DNA of 64,000 nt. It comes from Marsupella aquatica. Taxonomy: Eukaryota; Marchantiophyta. Where the stretch lies: the NCBI GenBank assembly GCA_973895155.1, contig OZ316896.1:6448001-6512000 (forward strand). Reading direction: 5' to 3'. Below, one piece after another: positions 11,521 to 21,689 of the stretch. The notes below the pieces were generated by a model. That model did no database searches, was not told the origin of the DNA, and saw only the letters and a program-made list of their open reading frames with translations. Position numbers and translations under genes: made by a program. Position 1 is the first letter of the stretch; each line of letters starts with the position of its first letter.

Positions 11521-12008
11521 TTGCGAAGCGTCCCCGCGAGCACCATACTCCTCTTCCGTATAATATTTCTTCAGCCGCTCCTGGTTGATGCGGGTGTTGA
11601 GTAGCTGTCCCTCCAATATTTTGAGTTGCACAGATCCATTTGGGTAGACCTCGTCTACAAGGTAGGGTCCCATCCACCGCGTGTGTAACTTGCCCGGGAA
11701 ATGCATAAATCGACTGTCATAGAGTAGCACCAAATCTCCCGGCTCAATGGCCGCTCGTTGAAGGCGGGCATCATAGTGTAGCTTCCGTTTGTTTTGTTGT
11801 TGCTCTGTGCGCTCTAGAGCAAGTTCACGTATTTCTGTTAGTTGTTCCAACTGATGGATGCGAGCTACTGCACTTCTTTCCTCTCCGTCTCTCTCCTTGG
11901 TCAAGATTCGGATGGTGGGCACCTCAAATTCCACCGGTACAAGAGAATGTTGGCCAAACACAAGGAAGTAGGGGGTATGGCCAGTGGTGGTTTTGTGGGC
12001 CAAGTTGT

Positions 12009-12012
12009 AGGC
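12009..12012. repeat. E2 target site duplication (AGGC), left copy
   Basis: AGGC at 12009-12012 and again at 23302-23305. Joining the flanks across E2 with one copy of AGGC restores a continuous E1 integrase frame, which confirms the outer edges. Four bp is one less than the 5 bp of E1. Confidence 0.85.
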
Positions 12013-12140
12013 TGTCGTGCTAGAGTGCATCGATGTACCAGTTGTGTCGTACCCGCAAACCTGTATAGTGAATACACTTACTATCCTATCAACTGTCTAC
12101 TTGCATGCAGAAACAGAAAAAGAAAAGCATCCTATCTACT
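12011..12140. repeat. 130-bp direct repeat, outer copy (pair at 12756-12885)
   Basis: The segment beginning GCTGTCGTGCTAGAGTGC and ending TATCTACT occurs at 12011-12140 and at 12756-12885, one on each side of the left E2 LTR, with few differences. No equivalent flanks the right LTR, although an inverted GCACGACA lies at 22672-22679. This may be an LTR end duplicated by aberrant reverse transcription or recombination; I could not resolve it. Confidence 0.8.
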
Positions 12141-12147
12141 AATAAAA

Positions 12148-12755
12148 TGTGAGACAAAGTGAGTCCGGAGTAAGCGAATCTGTAATGCGCTTTACTAGAA
12201 TGGGCGGAAAACCGTAGGGCAGCAATGTAAGCACTACTCAACGATGAAAAACCGACCGCCGTCTATGTAATTGACGGGCACGCTATGCAACGATCATCTA
12301 CGTGTAATCGACGAGCGCTGCCAAGCAAGAAACTAGAAACTATAACCGGATTCACTTCAGAACTGAAGTGAATGAAGGGAGGCCCAGAAGGTATACCCCC
12401 TGGATCCCAAGGGATGGGCTGCCTCACCCGATAATTAAGGCAATCTGTGAGGAGCCCTCCCAACCACTGAAACCTCACCATAACAGACGAAACAGTGGTG
12501 TGCAAGATAGACTGATCCCAGATTAGGCAAACCTACCAGCTAACTAACCTAATTGACCATCTGGCCCTATCCGGTGCCGCCGTCTCCTAGGTGGCAGCGA
12601 GGCGGGTTAAATCCCGAGCCGCAATCCTAGCGCCGGTCGCTCACCAGTCGCTAAATCTACCTGGCAATGCCCTAAATTAATCAGGATTACTGCTAACTAG
12701 GATAGCCGCTCAAACCCGAGTACGTGGTTAAGCGCCAACAAGGGTTTGCATGACA
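12148..12755 (-). repeat. E2 LTR unit, left copy
   Basis: 608 bp from TGTGAGAC to GCATGACA, matching 22698-23301. The identity extends 7 bp further left (AATAAAA) in both copies. It contains a short palindrome TTCACTTCAG/AACTGAAGTGAA near 12354. Confidence 0.9.
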
Positions 12756-12885
12756 GCTGTCGTGCTAGAGTGCATCGATGTACCAGCTGTGTCGTAACCG
12801 CAAACCTGTCTAGTGAATACACTTACTATCCTATCAGCTGTCTACTTGCATGTAGAAATAGCAAAAGAAAAGCATCATATCTACT

Positions 12886-12893
12886 CCCCCCCC
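12886..12893 (-). other. E2 polypurine tract (G8 on the minus strand)
   Basis: Eight consecutive G on the coding strand, shortly after the PHD stop codon at 12904-12906. Polypurine tracts normally abut the 3' LTR, yet here the 130-bp repeat lies between it and the LTR unit. Confidence 0.55.
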
Positions 12894-12939
12894 AGTCGGT
12901 GACCTACTGGCCTCGTCGACTGGTGGTAGGATGGTGTTG

Positions 12940-13090
12940 CCTGGTGCAAGCATGACAAAACCACTGACCTTCTGGAACGTTGTGCAATGGAGGTGTAAGA
13001 CAGAACAAATGGAAATCGTTGTTACAACGATCACAGAGCAACATAAGATGAGCATCGTCAATGCGATGACAAATTTGACAGGGATGATCC
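12940..13090 (-). other. PHD finger at the integrase C-terminus of E2
   Basis: Zinc ligands are in canonical C4HC3 order: CQIC, then CDRC 11 residues on, NDFHLFC, and WFCHAC at the end, with the conserved Trp two residues before the last pair. It follows a GDYVYL...GVLLLEG segment, where chromoviral integrases carry a chromodomain. PHD fingers of this kind usually bind the histone H3 tail. The likely role, inferred, is steering integration or reading local chromatin. Confidence 0.88.
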
Positions 13091-16000
13091 ACAGGTGGAA
13101 CCCAGTCTGCAGTGATTATAGTAGAATCAAGATTAGGTAGGTGGCATGGAGCACAATTCTTGAAGTGATCAGTGATGGTACGACCATCTGACCCTTCCAA
13201 CAAAAGCACCCCAGACGCCCGGACTTCCTTGACTCGAAGAATGATCCGGCCTGCAGAAGTATCCAAGGTATCTATGGTCTGCCGCTGTAAGTAGACATAA
13301 TCCCCAACCTCAAATTTGCGGATTTTGGGACGGTAGCTGCCACCACGGGTGTAAGCATAGCGTAGAGTATCCCGATGCTGAGCAATGCGAAGGTTTTGCA
13401 TAGCCATAGGAATGACTCACTTGAACAAAGCTGCTCTGTTTGAAATGACCTGAGCCCAAACCTGTTCATTGTCTAGATCCACCACCTGGTCCATCTGCGG
13501 TGCGATGGCAGAGGGTGGTACCGGGTGTCAACCAAATAACAGGAAATAAGGAGAAAATGATGAAAGAGCTGCATGCTTGGACATACGATAACCCATAGCA
13601 ATATAGGGTAATTGTAGATCCCAATCAGCCTTGTTTTTGGTAAGGCAAATCTTGCGTAGCCCTTTCTTACATGTTTGGACCATGCGTTCTGCAAGACCAT
13701 CAGCTTGTGGATGATCGCGTGATGTCCTCCTGTGATCAATGAGCGCATGGTCAAGGAGGTCTTGAAACTCTCCTTTGAACTCTGTTCCCTGATCAGTTAA
13801 GCATTCAGCACATGCGCCAAACTGACTGAGAACCCGTTGTAGAAATGCCTGGCTGGTGCTGTGGGATGACTTGTTACGCAATGGCACTAACTCAATCCAT
13901 TTTGAAAAGTGCTCAATCATAATCATCACAAAGACATTACCCCTAGGTGTAACCGGTAATTCACTAGCCAAGTCACACGACCAACGGTAGAATAATCCCT
14001 GAATTGGCAAAGGTCGCAACTGCATTTGGCGGTCTGAGAATGAACTCTTTACTCGATCACATTCTGCACATCGAGCCAACACATCCCTCACTTGTGTGTA
14101 CATACTTCACCGCGTGAAGTGGGGAGTAAGCAAGCTGTGGGTTCGTTTGATGCCAAAATGCCCCAACTCTGAATGGATCTTCTGTATAAGTGCTGGTCTC
14201 TCCAGCACACGCGGGACCACATGATCCCCTGATGGGAATAGTCGAATCAAATGGTTACCCTTCCATGCATAGCGGCGTGCTCTGTGCTGGATGCGGTCTC
14301 TCTCCATGAGGGTAGCATTAGAAGGGAATTCGCCTAGTTGTATGTAGTGTAGGGTTGCAGAATTATTCCATATGTCCACAGATGTAGCCTCAGCAACCTG
14401 CACATCTGCTAATAGTGCCAAGCAAGCAGTAGCGGTTGGTTCTACGATAGCATCAAAATCTTGTCTTGCAGCCGTGTGATCTTCTGTTGTACTCAGAGGA
14501 CTGCGTGACATTGCATCAGCATTCTGGTGGGTGACTCCTAGTCGATGAATGACTTCAAAAGTGTACTCCTGCAAGATCAATGCCCATCTAGCTAGCTTAC
14601 CGGTCAGTTTGTCATTGGTCATCAACCATTTAAGTGGTTGATGATCTGTAAACAATACAAACTTTTTACCATACAAGTATGGCCGGAAATGTACCACAGC
14701 CCATACCACAGCAAGTAGCTCTCCTTCGTAGGATGAGTAGTTGCTTTCTGCCTTGTTGTTACTGCGTGAAGCATAGGCAACAACATACTCTGGTTCACCA
14801 TCATCTTGCTATCCCAGAATGGCTCCGAGGCCAATAGCACTCCAATCAGTGTGAAGAATGAAAGGGATCTTGAAATTGGGCCGACGGAGAACTGGGTGTG
14901 TGGTCAGTGCTGCTTTGATATTTTCAAATGCAGTCTGTCGCTCTGCAGTCTAGCACCATGGGGTGTCTTTTTTCAACAACTGATTCAGAGGGCTTGCAAT
15001 GGTACTGAAATTCTCAACATGTGTGCGGTAGTAATTACACAGACCTAGAAAGATGCGTAGTTTGTTGACATCTGTAGGTGCCTTCATGTTGTTGATAGCC
15101 AGAACCTTGGCCTCCTCTAGCATGAGTCCATCTGGAATCACTCGGTGTCCCAAATAGATCACAATGTTCACCCCAAATTCACATTTCTTGGGATGACATT
15201 TGAGATTAGCTTTTCTGAGCCTTTTGAATAGATCCTCCAAATCATCCATGTGCTGATCAAATGAAGGGCTGTGCACTACGACATCATCAATATAGCATTT
15301 GATGTGTGCTGCACCTTCCTTCACTATATCCATGACCTTCTAAAAGAAGATGGCTGCATTGACTGTGCCAAATGGCATGTATAGCCATTCCCACAACTTG
15401 TCACTGCCATGGAATGCAGTCTTCTTTCTATCCTTCTCTGCCACCACGATTTGGTTGAACCCTTGCCGCAGGTCTAAAATAGAGAAATATCGAGACTTCC
15501 CTAGCCCATCAAAGATCTCCTCTGGCGTGGGGACAGGATATCTATCCTGCTGAGTTACCTGGTTGAGTGCCCGATAATCCCCACACATCCTCTTTTCTGA
15601 CCATAGCCCGCTGCTATCCTTCTTTGCTGGCATGACTGTGGGAGCAGCAAAAGGGGAACTTGAAGGTCTGATGAGACCTGCCTCATGTAGTTCCTTGCAT
15701 CTAGCATCCACCAACTCCCACTCATGCTGGCTGAGTCGATGCCGCTTCCGAAATATCGGTGTCTCATCGGTCAATGGAATTATGAATTCCATTATGTTGC
15801 ACTTCCCTAAATCCTTCATAGAGAATGCAAAGCAATCTTTGTACTCATTGATGAGTTTCTTCATCCGTAGCTTCTGGGTTGCTGTCAGTTGTTCTCCCAT
15901 GGTCCACTCAAAATTCTCAGCTGAAGGTGGTGGCTTCTCTTTTGATTTGTCTTCCTCTGTATTTGTGGAAGAGCTATGGCTAAAAGCGTGTGGTTGAAGA

Positions 16001-16135
16001 TTAACTGGGATCTCTCCCCCCCAAGCCACTGGTCGGAAATGGTAGGTACCAACCTGTGGGAGGTGTAAATCTGTGGGAGAAAAGATCTCAGCTGTAGCTA
16101 CTGCCTTCGAGGTATGGTGTGCAATGGTGAGCATT

Positions 16136-17100
16136 TGAAAAGCCAAACATGAGGATAGTACCCAGGAAAATCCTCTGAGGTCAAGCGCTTGGCCTAGCAA
16201 TTTGTTGTGTTGATGTTTGGTAAGACTAGGGTGTTGAGTGCTCCCTGTCTGAAATCCCATAGCGCGCTCGCATTCCTCTGGGGATGGTGGCTGCCACTGT
16301 TGGGTGGCCTGTCAAAATACCAGCCCTGGACCTTCACCCCGAAATGCAAAGGAGCCAGGGAAGGATAGTAGTGTGGGCCACACTGCCCGCGGTGTGCCTA
16401 TGTAGTTGGCTGGAAAAAACGATGCACGTTCAGTCCGTACCACCGGGCGAGGACGACTGCCAGGATCCAGAATTTGTTGTAACTGTTGTGTAGGCTCTGG
16501 TTTAGTCTCCAACAGAGCAAGCTTAAGAGTATTATGTGGTGCTAGGTTAGTCCACAAATTCCGTAAACGATGGGCATAAGAACCGCATTGAGCTGCGTCA
16601 ATGAGGAATGGATCACCCAACAAGTGTTGAACAACAGCAAAATCTTTCAACACATCCGTTTGGGAATCAAATTGTGCAGGTGCGTTCTCCAGGATGTAAC
16701 CCACACATGGATTGCGTTGTTGTATCCAACCAAGTACCCGAAGTAGATCCTTGAACAACATTGAACAATTATCCTGCAGACCTCCGCCTGTGCCTGCTGC
16801 CGAAAACCCTTGGCACTCCCATCCAACAACTACCAGATGTATAGGGCCTAGTAACTGGATGTGACGTTGTTGGATAAGTTTGATATCTGGTGGTAAAAAT
16901 GTGAGAGCAGACTCCCATGCTGTGGCAGGCAAGAGTTGGGAATACTGCTTACTGAGGGCGGTAAGGCGTTGAGGCAGCAATAGGCGTGCGGCAGCATCTG
17001 TGTCACAGTACACATACTTGTGTACCCGTAATCCACACTTGAGAGCGGCCTCAAGCCCTGTAGCCAATCCCCCAAATAATTCCACAAATATGATGCCTTT
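16136..17100 (-). other. C5 cytosine DNA methyltransferase domain in E2 polyprotein
   Basis: Motifs are in canonical (non-permuted) order on the minus strand. Motif I FVELFGGLATGLEAAL binds AdoMet. Motif II-like VYCDTDAAARLLL follows. Motif IV VVVGWECQGFSAAG has the catalytic Cys but Glu in place of the usual Pro. Motif VI is ILENAPA. Motif VIII-like YAHRLRNLWTNL recalls the RRARYFWGNL style of DNMT3. FAFRGEGPG follows. After the TGA at 16312 come EECERAMGF and LLGQALDL, matching the E-ER-GF...LLG tail of DNMT3/DRM enzymes. It sits between protease and RT. The layout suggests a complete domain apart from the stop. Confidence 0.88.
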
Positions 17101-17545
17101 TGGTGGAGGGCACCACTGGATGGGTGTGTTGGATACTGGTGAAGCAATGTGGTAGGCATGTGGCTTATCCTGAGTGTGCGTTGCACAATACTTCAACGCT
17201 TTTGTCATGCGGACTTGTGCCTTCTCCAGTAACAACTGTGTATCTGATGAATACTCTGCCTTAATAGCAGTCGCGACAGTAGTATCGTGAGCCACCAATG
17301 GGACTTGATCTGGTCTGTAATCTCCAGAGTCAAAAATATAATCCATGGTGTCAGATGTATGAGACACAGACGGGTACTCTACCTCATACGTGGTTGGAGG
17401 GATCAACTCCATCATGTTGGCCTCTTTGAACACTGTGTGTGACGGTGGGATTATTTGTCGGCCATGCAACGCCAATGGGATAGTTCCCATTCGTTGCCCA
17501 CCAGTCTCCCAATCAGGCCTATAATAGGCAATCTCTGTCCAGTTG

Positions 17546-19882
17546 TCAATCATGATACCTGGCGGAAATAGTACTTCTTGGCCAAGCAGTAGATCGTACA
17601 GTGTAGCCTTGGTCACAAGGCAGCGCATGTGAATGGTCAACGCGGTGTTGGACTTGGGATTGAAACAAATTTGCATCGGCTTGGAGGTCTCTGCCAATCC
17701 TGTCTCCACTGCACCGCTGGCATCTGATGTTCCACTTTGTTGGTCGTAAGGCATCGCCAGTGATACCCAAAGATTCAGCAAAGCGCTGACTGATGATGGC
17801 AGGTTGTGCCCCAGTGTCAAGGATAACAATCCTGGGTGTGGCCCCTTGGATAGTAATGGCAGATTGTCGATTATCAACCATTACTATTCCAACCTTTGCA
17901 GCTGCACGTTGGCTAGGTTCAACAAAAGGCAGATCCCTGGTGAGCATGTGGATATGCTGGGACCGATCAATTATTGCCAAAGAACGAGGTGCAAGCAGTG
18001 TATCTAGTAATGATGATGGTGCAGGTTGTGTGGCTGTGACTTCAGTGGGAAACTGAACAGCTTCTGCCAATGCCGCTGGTGTGGTCACAGCAGTGTTAGT
18101 AGGTAAAACCATCAGACCAGGCCCACCTTGTGCTGATAGTGACATTCCTGCCCCTTGGAGCAATGCTATGACCCTTTGCGGTGTAATTCCCATCTCTTCA
18201 CAAGAAAATAGTGGGGTCTGCATCAACCGCTTGGTGAACTCCGCACCCGATAGCGCTAGCCTCTTGTTGAAAACTTGGCTAGCATCCTGCCTAGATGCCG
18301 AGGCAGTGGATGCAGGTAGCACTTCAGTTGGTTGACCCCCTTCATTGGTATCCAAGGGCAACTGCCGATGGTTGTTAGAAATGATGTCCTGTTCTTCATC
18401 CATGGACATCTGACGGAAACTACTGGGCATAGAGCTCCTTGACTCTGCTTCTCTGGGTAGTGTAGTAGCAGCAGTCTGGTTGTCTCCTACGGCCTTATCC
18501 AGTGCGGATCTAGTAACTACATACCCATTCAAGTCATAAGGTAACGAGGTGCTTGGGTTGCTATCTCCAGTTGATGGTGAAGGAGCCTTCTGCAAAGCCT
18601 GTACCAACAATGCAGACATCCGATTGTCAAAAGCTTCAAATAGCTCTGCCTTGAGAGCGTCCATCTTTTGCTTGGATTTGGTTGCCTTGGCCTCATTCTT
18701 GTTACCACTGCTGGATGCTTGAGAGGAGTTGTCTGCAGCCTTGGTACTCGCTACAGGCTTCACATTCCTCTGCGGTTGAGCAGGATAGGCCGACTGTTGT
18801 CGGGGTAACAATTTTTGTTGCCTCCGTTCTGGATGTGCTTGAAAGCACACTGACTCTACATGTCCAGTCTTGCCGCATGCAGAGCAATGCAAATTCTCTT
18901 TTGGAATGTTGCACTGAGGTGAGTTGTGGTCTAATGACCCACAATGATTGCACGATTGTATTGGTGCAGCCGCATTCACCTGCTTGGAGTTATGACCTCG
19001 CTGTCCCCTCTCAAACGGTCTTCCTTGCAATTGTCGTGGGTTGGCAGGTTGTCTTCCTTGCCCAACTGAGGCCGTGTTGTCTGTGGTAGCAGCTCTGGTC
19101 TTTGGCTTGGGCGTGATCTCGTAGTTCTCATTCGCCCAGTTCATCTTCTTTGCAAGTTCATAGACATCCTGTAGGGTGTAATTCTTGTTGCTTCCTGAGA
19201 ACAGGCTAGTAGTGACCTTGTTGTGCAGGTCTAGGTCATCTGCTTGCAAGGCCCGCAAGTACTTGTGCGCTGCTTCCCGATTAGTGCAACTCTCTGTCTC
19301 CTTTTGCAGACGCTCAATCCTTCGGTACATCATCTTTAGCGTCTCATCCTTCTTACAAATGATGTTGTTCAGCTCTGCCAACTTGATTGAGTTCCTCTCT
19401 GGGAATTCTTCTTTCAGTATGGCAAAGAAATCTGCTACCGGATCTGTGACTCCAAGATCTACCAAAGCCTCTGGGGCAATCCCTGTGGTGGCTGTTGCAA
19501 TCTGAGCCTGCGTGAGTGTCACCGTGATTGGTGGTACTCCACCATTCTGCTTTGGGTCCTTTGCCCAATCTGTAATCTGGGCAGTGAGTTGCTGCTCTTC
19601 AGTAACCTTGATGGCAGCAATGTAGGCTGGGTTGGCTCTCATCTCCTGCCTTACCAGTGTATCTTCGTGCTGCTCATACGTGGCAAGTGCTTCTTCACAT
19701 AGGTACCGTTTCAGCTGAATGAAAGCAAATTGTACATCATACTCAGATTTGTACTTCTTCTTCAAATCTGCCATGACTCCAATAAACCATGCTTTGAATT
19801 CTCGTAGCGGGATGGTCCCTGGTCTGCCACTGAATGTTTGGTCACGGGTGTAGACCGGACCGTGTGATTGCATTCCTGCCAT
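17546..19882 (-). CDS. E2 gag and start of protease
   Basis: 778 codons from ATG at 19882, with an undisrupted frame. An N-terminal capsid-like helical region (about residues 1-220) begins MAGMQSHGPVYTRDQTFSG. Two CCHC knuckles follow, CNHCGSLDHNSPQC and CSACGKTGHVESVC (about 18845-18953). A Ser/Gln/Thr-rich linker leads to the protease active site VILDTGAQPAI (about 17801-17825). Past AESLGIT the frame loses protease character; the rest of the protease lies in the +1 frame that continues into the methyltransferase. The change of frame near 17745-17770 falls inside the protease domain. It is either a 1-nt mutation in this copy or, less likely, a programmed shift. Confidence 0.88.
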   Translation of the reverse strand: MAGMQSHGPVYTRDQTFSGRPGTIPLREFKAWFIGVMADLKKKYKSEYDVQFAFIQLKRYLCEEALATYEQHEDTLVRQEMRANPAYIAAIKVTEEQQLTAQITDWAKDPKQNGGVPPITVTLTQAQIATATTGIAPEALVDLGVTDPVADFFAILKEEFPERNSIKLAELNNIICKKDETLKMMYRRIERLQKETESCTNREAAHKYLRALQADDLDLHNKVTTSLFSGSNKNYTLQDVYELAKKMNWANENYEITPKPKTRAATTDNTASVGQGRQPANPRQLQGRPFERGQRGHNSKQVNAAAPIQSCNHCGSLDHNSPQCNIPKENLHCSACGKTGHVESVCFQAHPERRQQKLLPRQQSAYPAQPQRNVKPVASTKAADNSSQASSSGNKNEAKATKSKQKMDALKAELFEAFDNRMSALLVQALQKAPSPSTGDSNPSTSLPYDLNGYVVTRSALDKAVGDNQTAATTLPREAESRSSMPSSFRQMSMDEEQDIISNNHRQLPLDTNEGGQPTEVLPASTASASRQDASQVFNKRLALSGAEFTKRLMQTPLFSCEEMGITPQRVIALLQGAGMSLSAQGGPGLMVLPTNTAVTTPAALAEAVQFPTEVTATQPAPSSLLDTLLAPRSLAIIDRSQHIHMLTRDLPFVEPSQRAAAKVGIVMVDNRQSAITIQGATPRIVILDTGAQPAIISQRFAESLGITGDALRPTKWNIRCQRCSGDRIGRDLQADANLFQSQVQHRVDHSHALPCDQGYTVRSTAWPRSTISARYHD

Positions 19883-20522
19883 TGTATAAGCTGGAAAGTT
19901 GAAAGAACCGTCGAATTCACCCTCTTCTTCGGATTCGGATTGTGTTGAGTACTCCTCCTGTCTCCCCCAATCTGAAGCGTGAAGAAAGTGGTAGCAGGAC
20001 TAGAAAATGTGAGTCGTGCCCACTGTGTACGTGGGGCACGCCTACCCCAAGCTCGTGAGAATACAGGGGAGTGGGACTGGCTGCGCAACCAGTAGTGAGG
20101 TGATTCACTCATAAGCTACTGAGTATGTGTGAGATGGCAGGAGATGTCTTTAAACCAATAGGTAAAAACCGACTGTCCAGTGCAGACCATAGCGCACAAT
20201 GGGGAGCAACAGTGGCAAGGGGGACTGTTCAATCTCCCGTAAGAAATTAACACCAAAATGTATGACAATAAATTGATGAAAATGGTCTTTGGGTAAGATG
20301 ATGAACAGGAAGTCAATGTGATGAGGAAAACCCTGAGGAGCGCCATGCAGCCCATCCATGGTGACTCACACGATAATAGCGCCCACTTACCACACAAAAT
20401 GTAGGGCAATCCTACTGATATGGGATATGGAGAATGTTTTGAGTACACAGCTTTAAGAAAGTCTGGAAATAACCTCAAACTGCTCTACCATATCCTAGGA
20501 GCAACAAAACTAGAAATGTAAC
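19883..20522 (-). other. E2 segment between extra ORF and gag
   Basis: About 640 bp between the upstream ORF and the gag start. I see no protein motif; short open frames on the minus strand (20116-20478) have no recognisable domain. It probably acts as a leader or spacer. Confidence 0.4.
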
Positions 20523-21242
20523 CTAGCCAACATAGGGATGAGGGCGCGGCTCATGCAACTCACGCTCTGCTCTCTCCCTCTCTAGAAGGTCTAATGGTAG
20601 AAGACCATGGTCTGGATGTGGGGTGCCGTTCCGGTACACATACTGTGGACGACCTCTAACTTGCCCGGTGGCAATAGGGGCTGGTAACTGTCCAGAAGTG
20701 CACCAAGGATATGGACTCACATCCAAGAAACTATAACCATCACCTGTATCATCCTCTACATCAACCCGTCGCCAAACTAGATCAAAAGTCCAACGATGAA
20801 GTCGAGCAGACGGTGTACGAAGCCTGCTAGAAATCACCTCAAAGGCCTCCTCATGCCTCCAAAAGGGTAGCTGACCATCTGCTGATAAATGATCAACCCA
20901 TGGGTGGCAGCTAGGTGCATCACGTACATACTGCTCCCACGCTGCCAATCCCTGTACAAAATGCTGAAGGAACTGGTGCACCAACTCCTCAAGGTCAGCT
21001 AGGGAGTACTCCACCACAAGATAGTGTGAAACCTGATCAGCAGTGACTGGATGATACGGGTGCAAGCATCGTGTGGACTGACGGACCACCCGTATGAGCA
21101 ACTGATCCGTATCGCGAATGGAGAGTGTCACTGTCTCAAAAGCACGAGAACTGACTCCATAGTGTGGATAGAAACCCCTAGTACATAGATGAGCCACCGA
21201 TCGGTCGCGAACAGAAACACTGGCATGGAAAGTAGGAGCCAA
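20523..21242 (-). CDS. E2 extra ORF upstream of gag, unknown function
   Basis: 239 codons on the element's coding strand between LTR and gag, where canonical Ty3/gypsy elements have only leader sequence. The product is Leu/His/Arg-rich with a mixed globular composition. It has no transmembrane segment, zinc ligands or enzyme motif I can name. Upstream in the same frame, stops occur near 21263, so the protein may have been longer. It could be an accessory gene of the family (silencing suppressor, second structural protein) or a captured host exon. Confidence 0.4.
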   Translation of the reverse strand: MAPTFHASVSVRDRSVAHLCTRGFYPHYGVSSRAFETVTLSIRDTDQLLIRVVRQSTRCLHPYHPVTADQVSHYLVVEYSLADLEELVHQFLQHFVQGLAAWEQYVRDAPSCHPWVDHLSADGQLPFWRHEEAFEVISSRLRTPSARLHRWTFDLVWRRVDVEDDTGDGYSFLDVSPYPWCTSGQLPAPIATGQVRGRPQYVYRNGTPHPDHGLLPLDLLERERAERELHEPRPHPYVG

Positions 21243-21689
21243 ACTCTGTGCACAAAAAAGCTATGAGGAGTGTCAGGAATACCAATGCCCAAACCGCTGC
21301 AAAAGTGGTTGAGGACAGTACTCGGGTGAATCGATGAAACGACGAATCTGATACGAAATTGGTAGCTGCTGCTCTGCATGCTCAAAATCAGCCCAAGTAT
21401 ACCGCACTGTCCAGATCAGCAATCTGCAGTCGAACTCAGGTCAACGTCGGTGCTCCATGGTGCCTCCTGAGACGTAAGAGGATGGCCTGATGCGCATGCG
21501 GGCCTGTGTCACCATGGTTGAGATTGCGGAGCTGACAAGCCCATCCACGCAAAATCATGGTGTCCATTGCAACTATGTTAAGCCTTTCAATAGGTGCAAT
21601 AACACTAGAATTCATAATATTCTCATAGTGCTCGTATCAGTAGTGAAGGATTCATAATATCCCAGTTAGATATACACATCTCCACAAAA

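Larger units (their letters stand above)
11476..12012 (-). pseudogene. E1 integrase C-terminal part, cut off by E2
   Basis: The minus-strand frame is the downstream half of E1 integrase. It resumes with AYNLAHKTTTG directly after the E2 junction at 12012/12013. It contains the PYFLVFGQ motif and a C-terminal GPYLVDEVYPNGSVQL segment (GPY/F-type domain). Its stop lies at 11476-11478, inside the LTR, so the last residues are LTR-encoded. The other half of the domain is at 23302-23641. Confidence 0.88.
12904..17877 (-). pseudogene. E2 pol: protease end, C5 DNA methyltransferase, RT, RNase H, integrase, PHD
   Basis: One reading frame runs nearly 5 kb with no frameshift and seven premature stops at 16312 (TGA), 15340 (TAG), 14950 (TAG), 14809 (TAG), 14107 (TGA), 13528 (TGA) and 13417 (TGA). 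Protease ends near YDLLLGQEVLFPPG. The methyltransferase occupies about 17100-16136. RT follows (CGDYRALNQVTQ; RYFSILDLRQGFNQI; YIDD at 15283-15294). RNase H shows FILHTDWSAIGLGA, EGELLAVVW and TDHQPLKWL. Integrase shows a zinc-binding N-terminus, a catalytic Asp in SCDLASELPV, CLTDQGTEF, and GLAERMVQTCKKG. The frame ends in a PHD finger at the TAG 12904-12906. The frame is +1 relative to gag-protease; the 5' limit given is the first start-like codon of the frame, not a real start. Confidence 0.9.

Noticed and set aside
3424-17877. TAG read as glutamine (an alternative nuclear code, as in some ulvophyte algae).
   Set aside because: TAG often stands where Gln is expected, but TGA and TAA also interrupt the elements, and the two host genes have no internal TAG or TAA in about 1930 joined codons. 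Decay is simpler.
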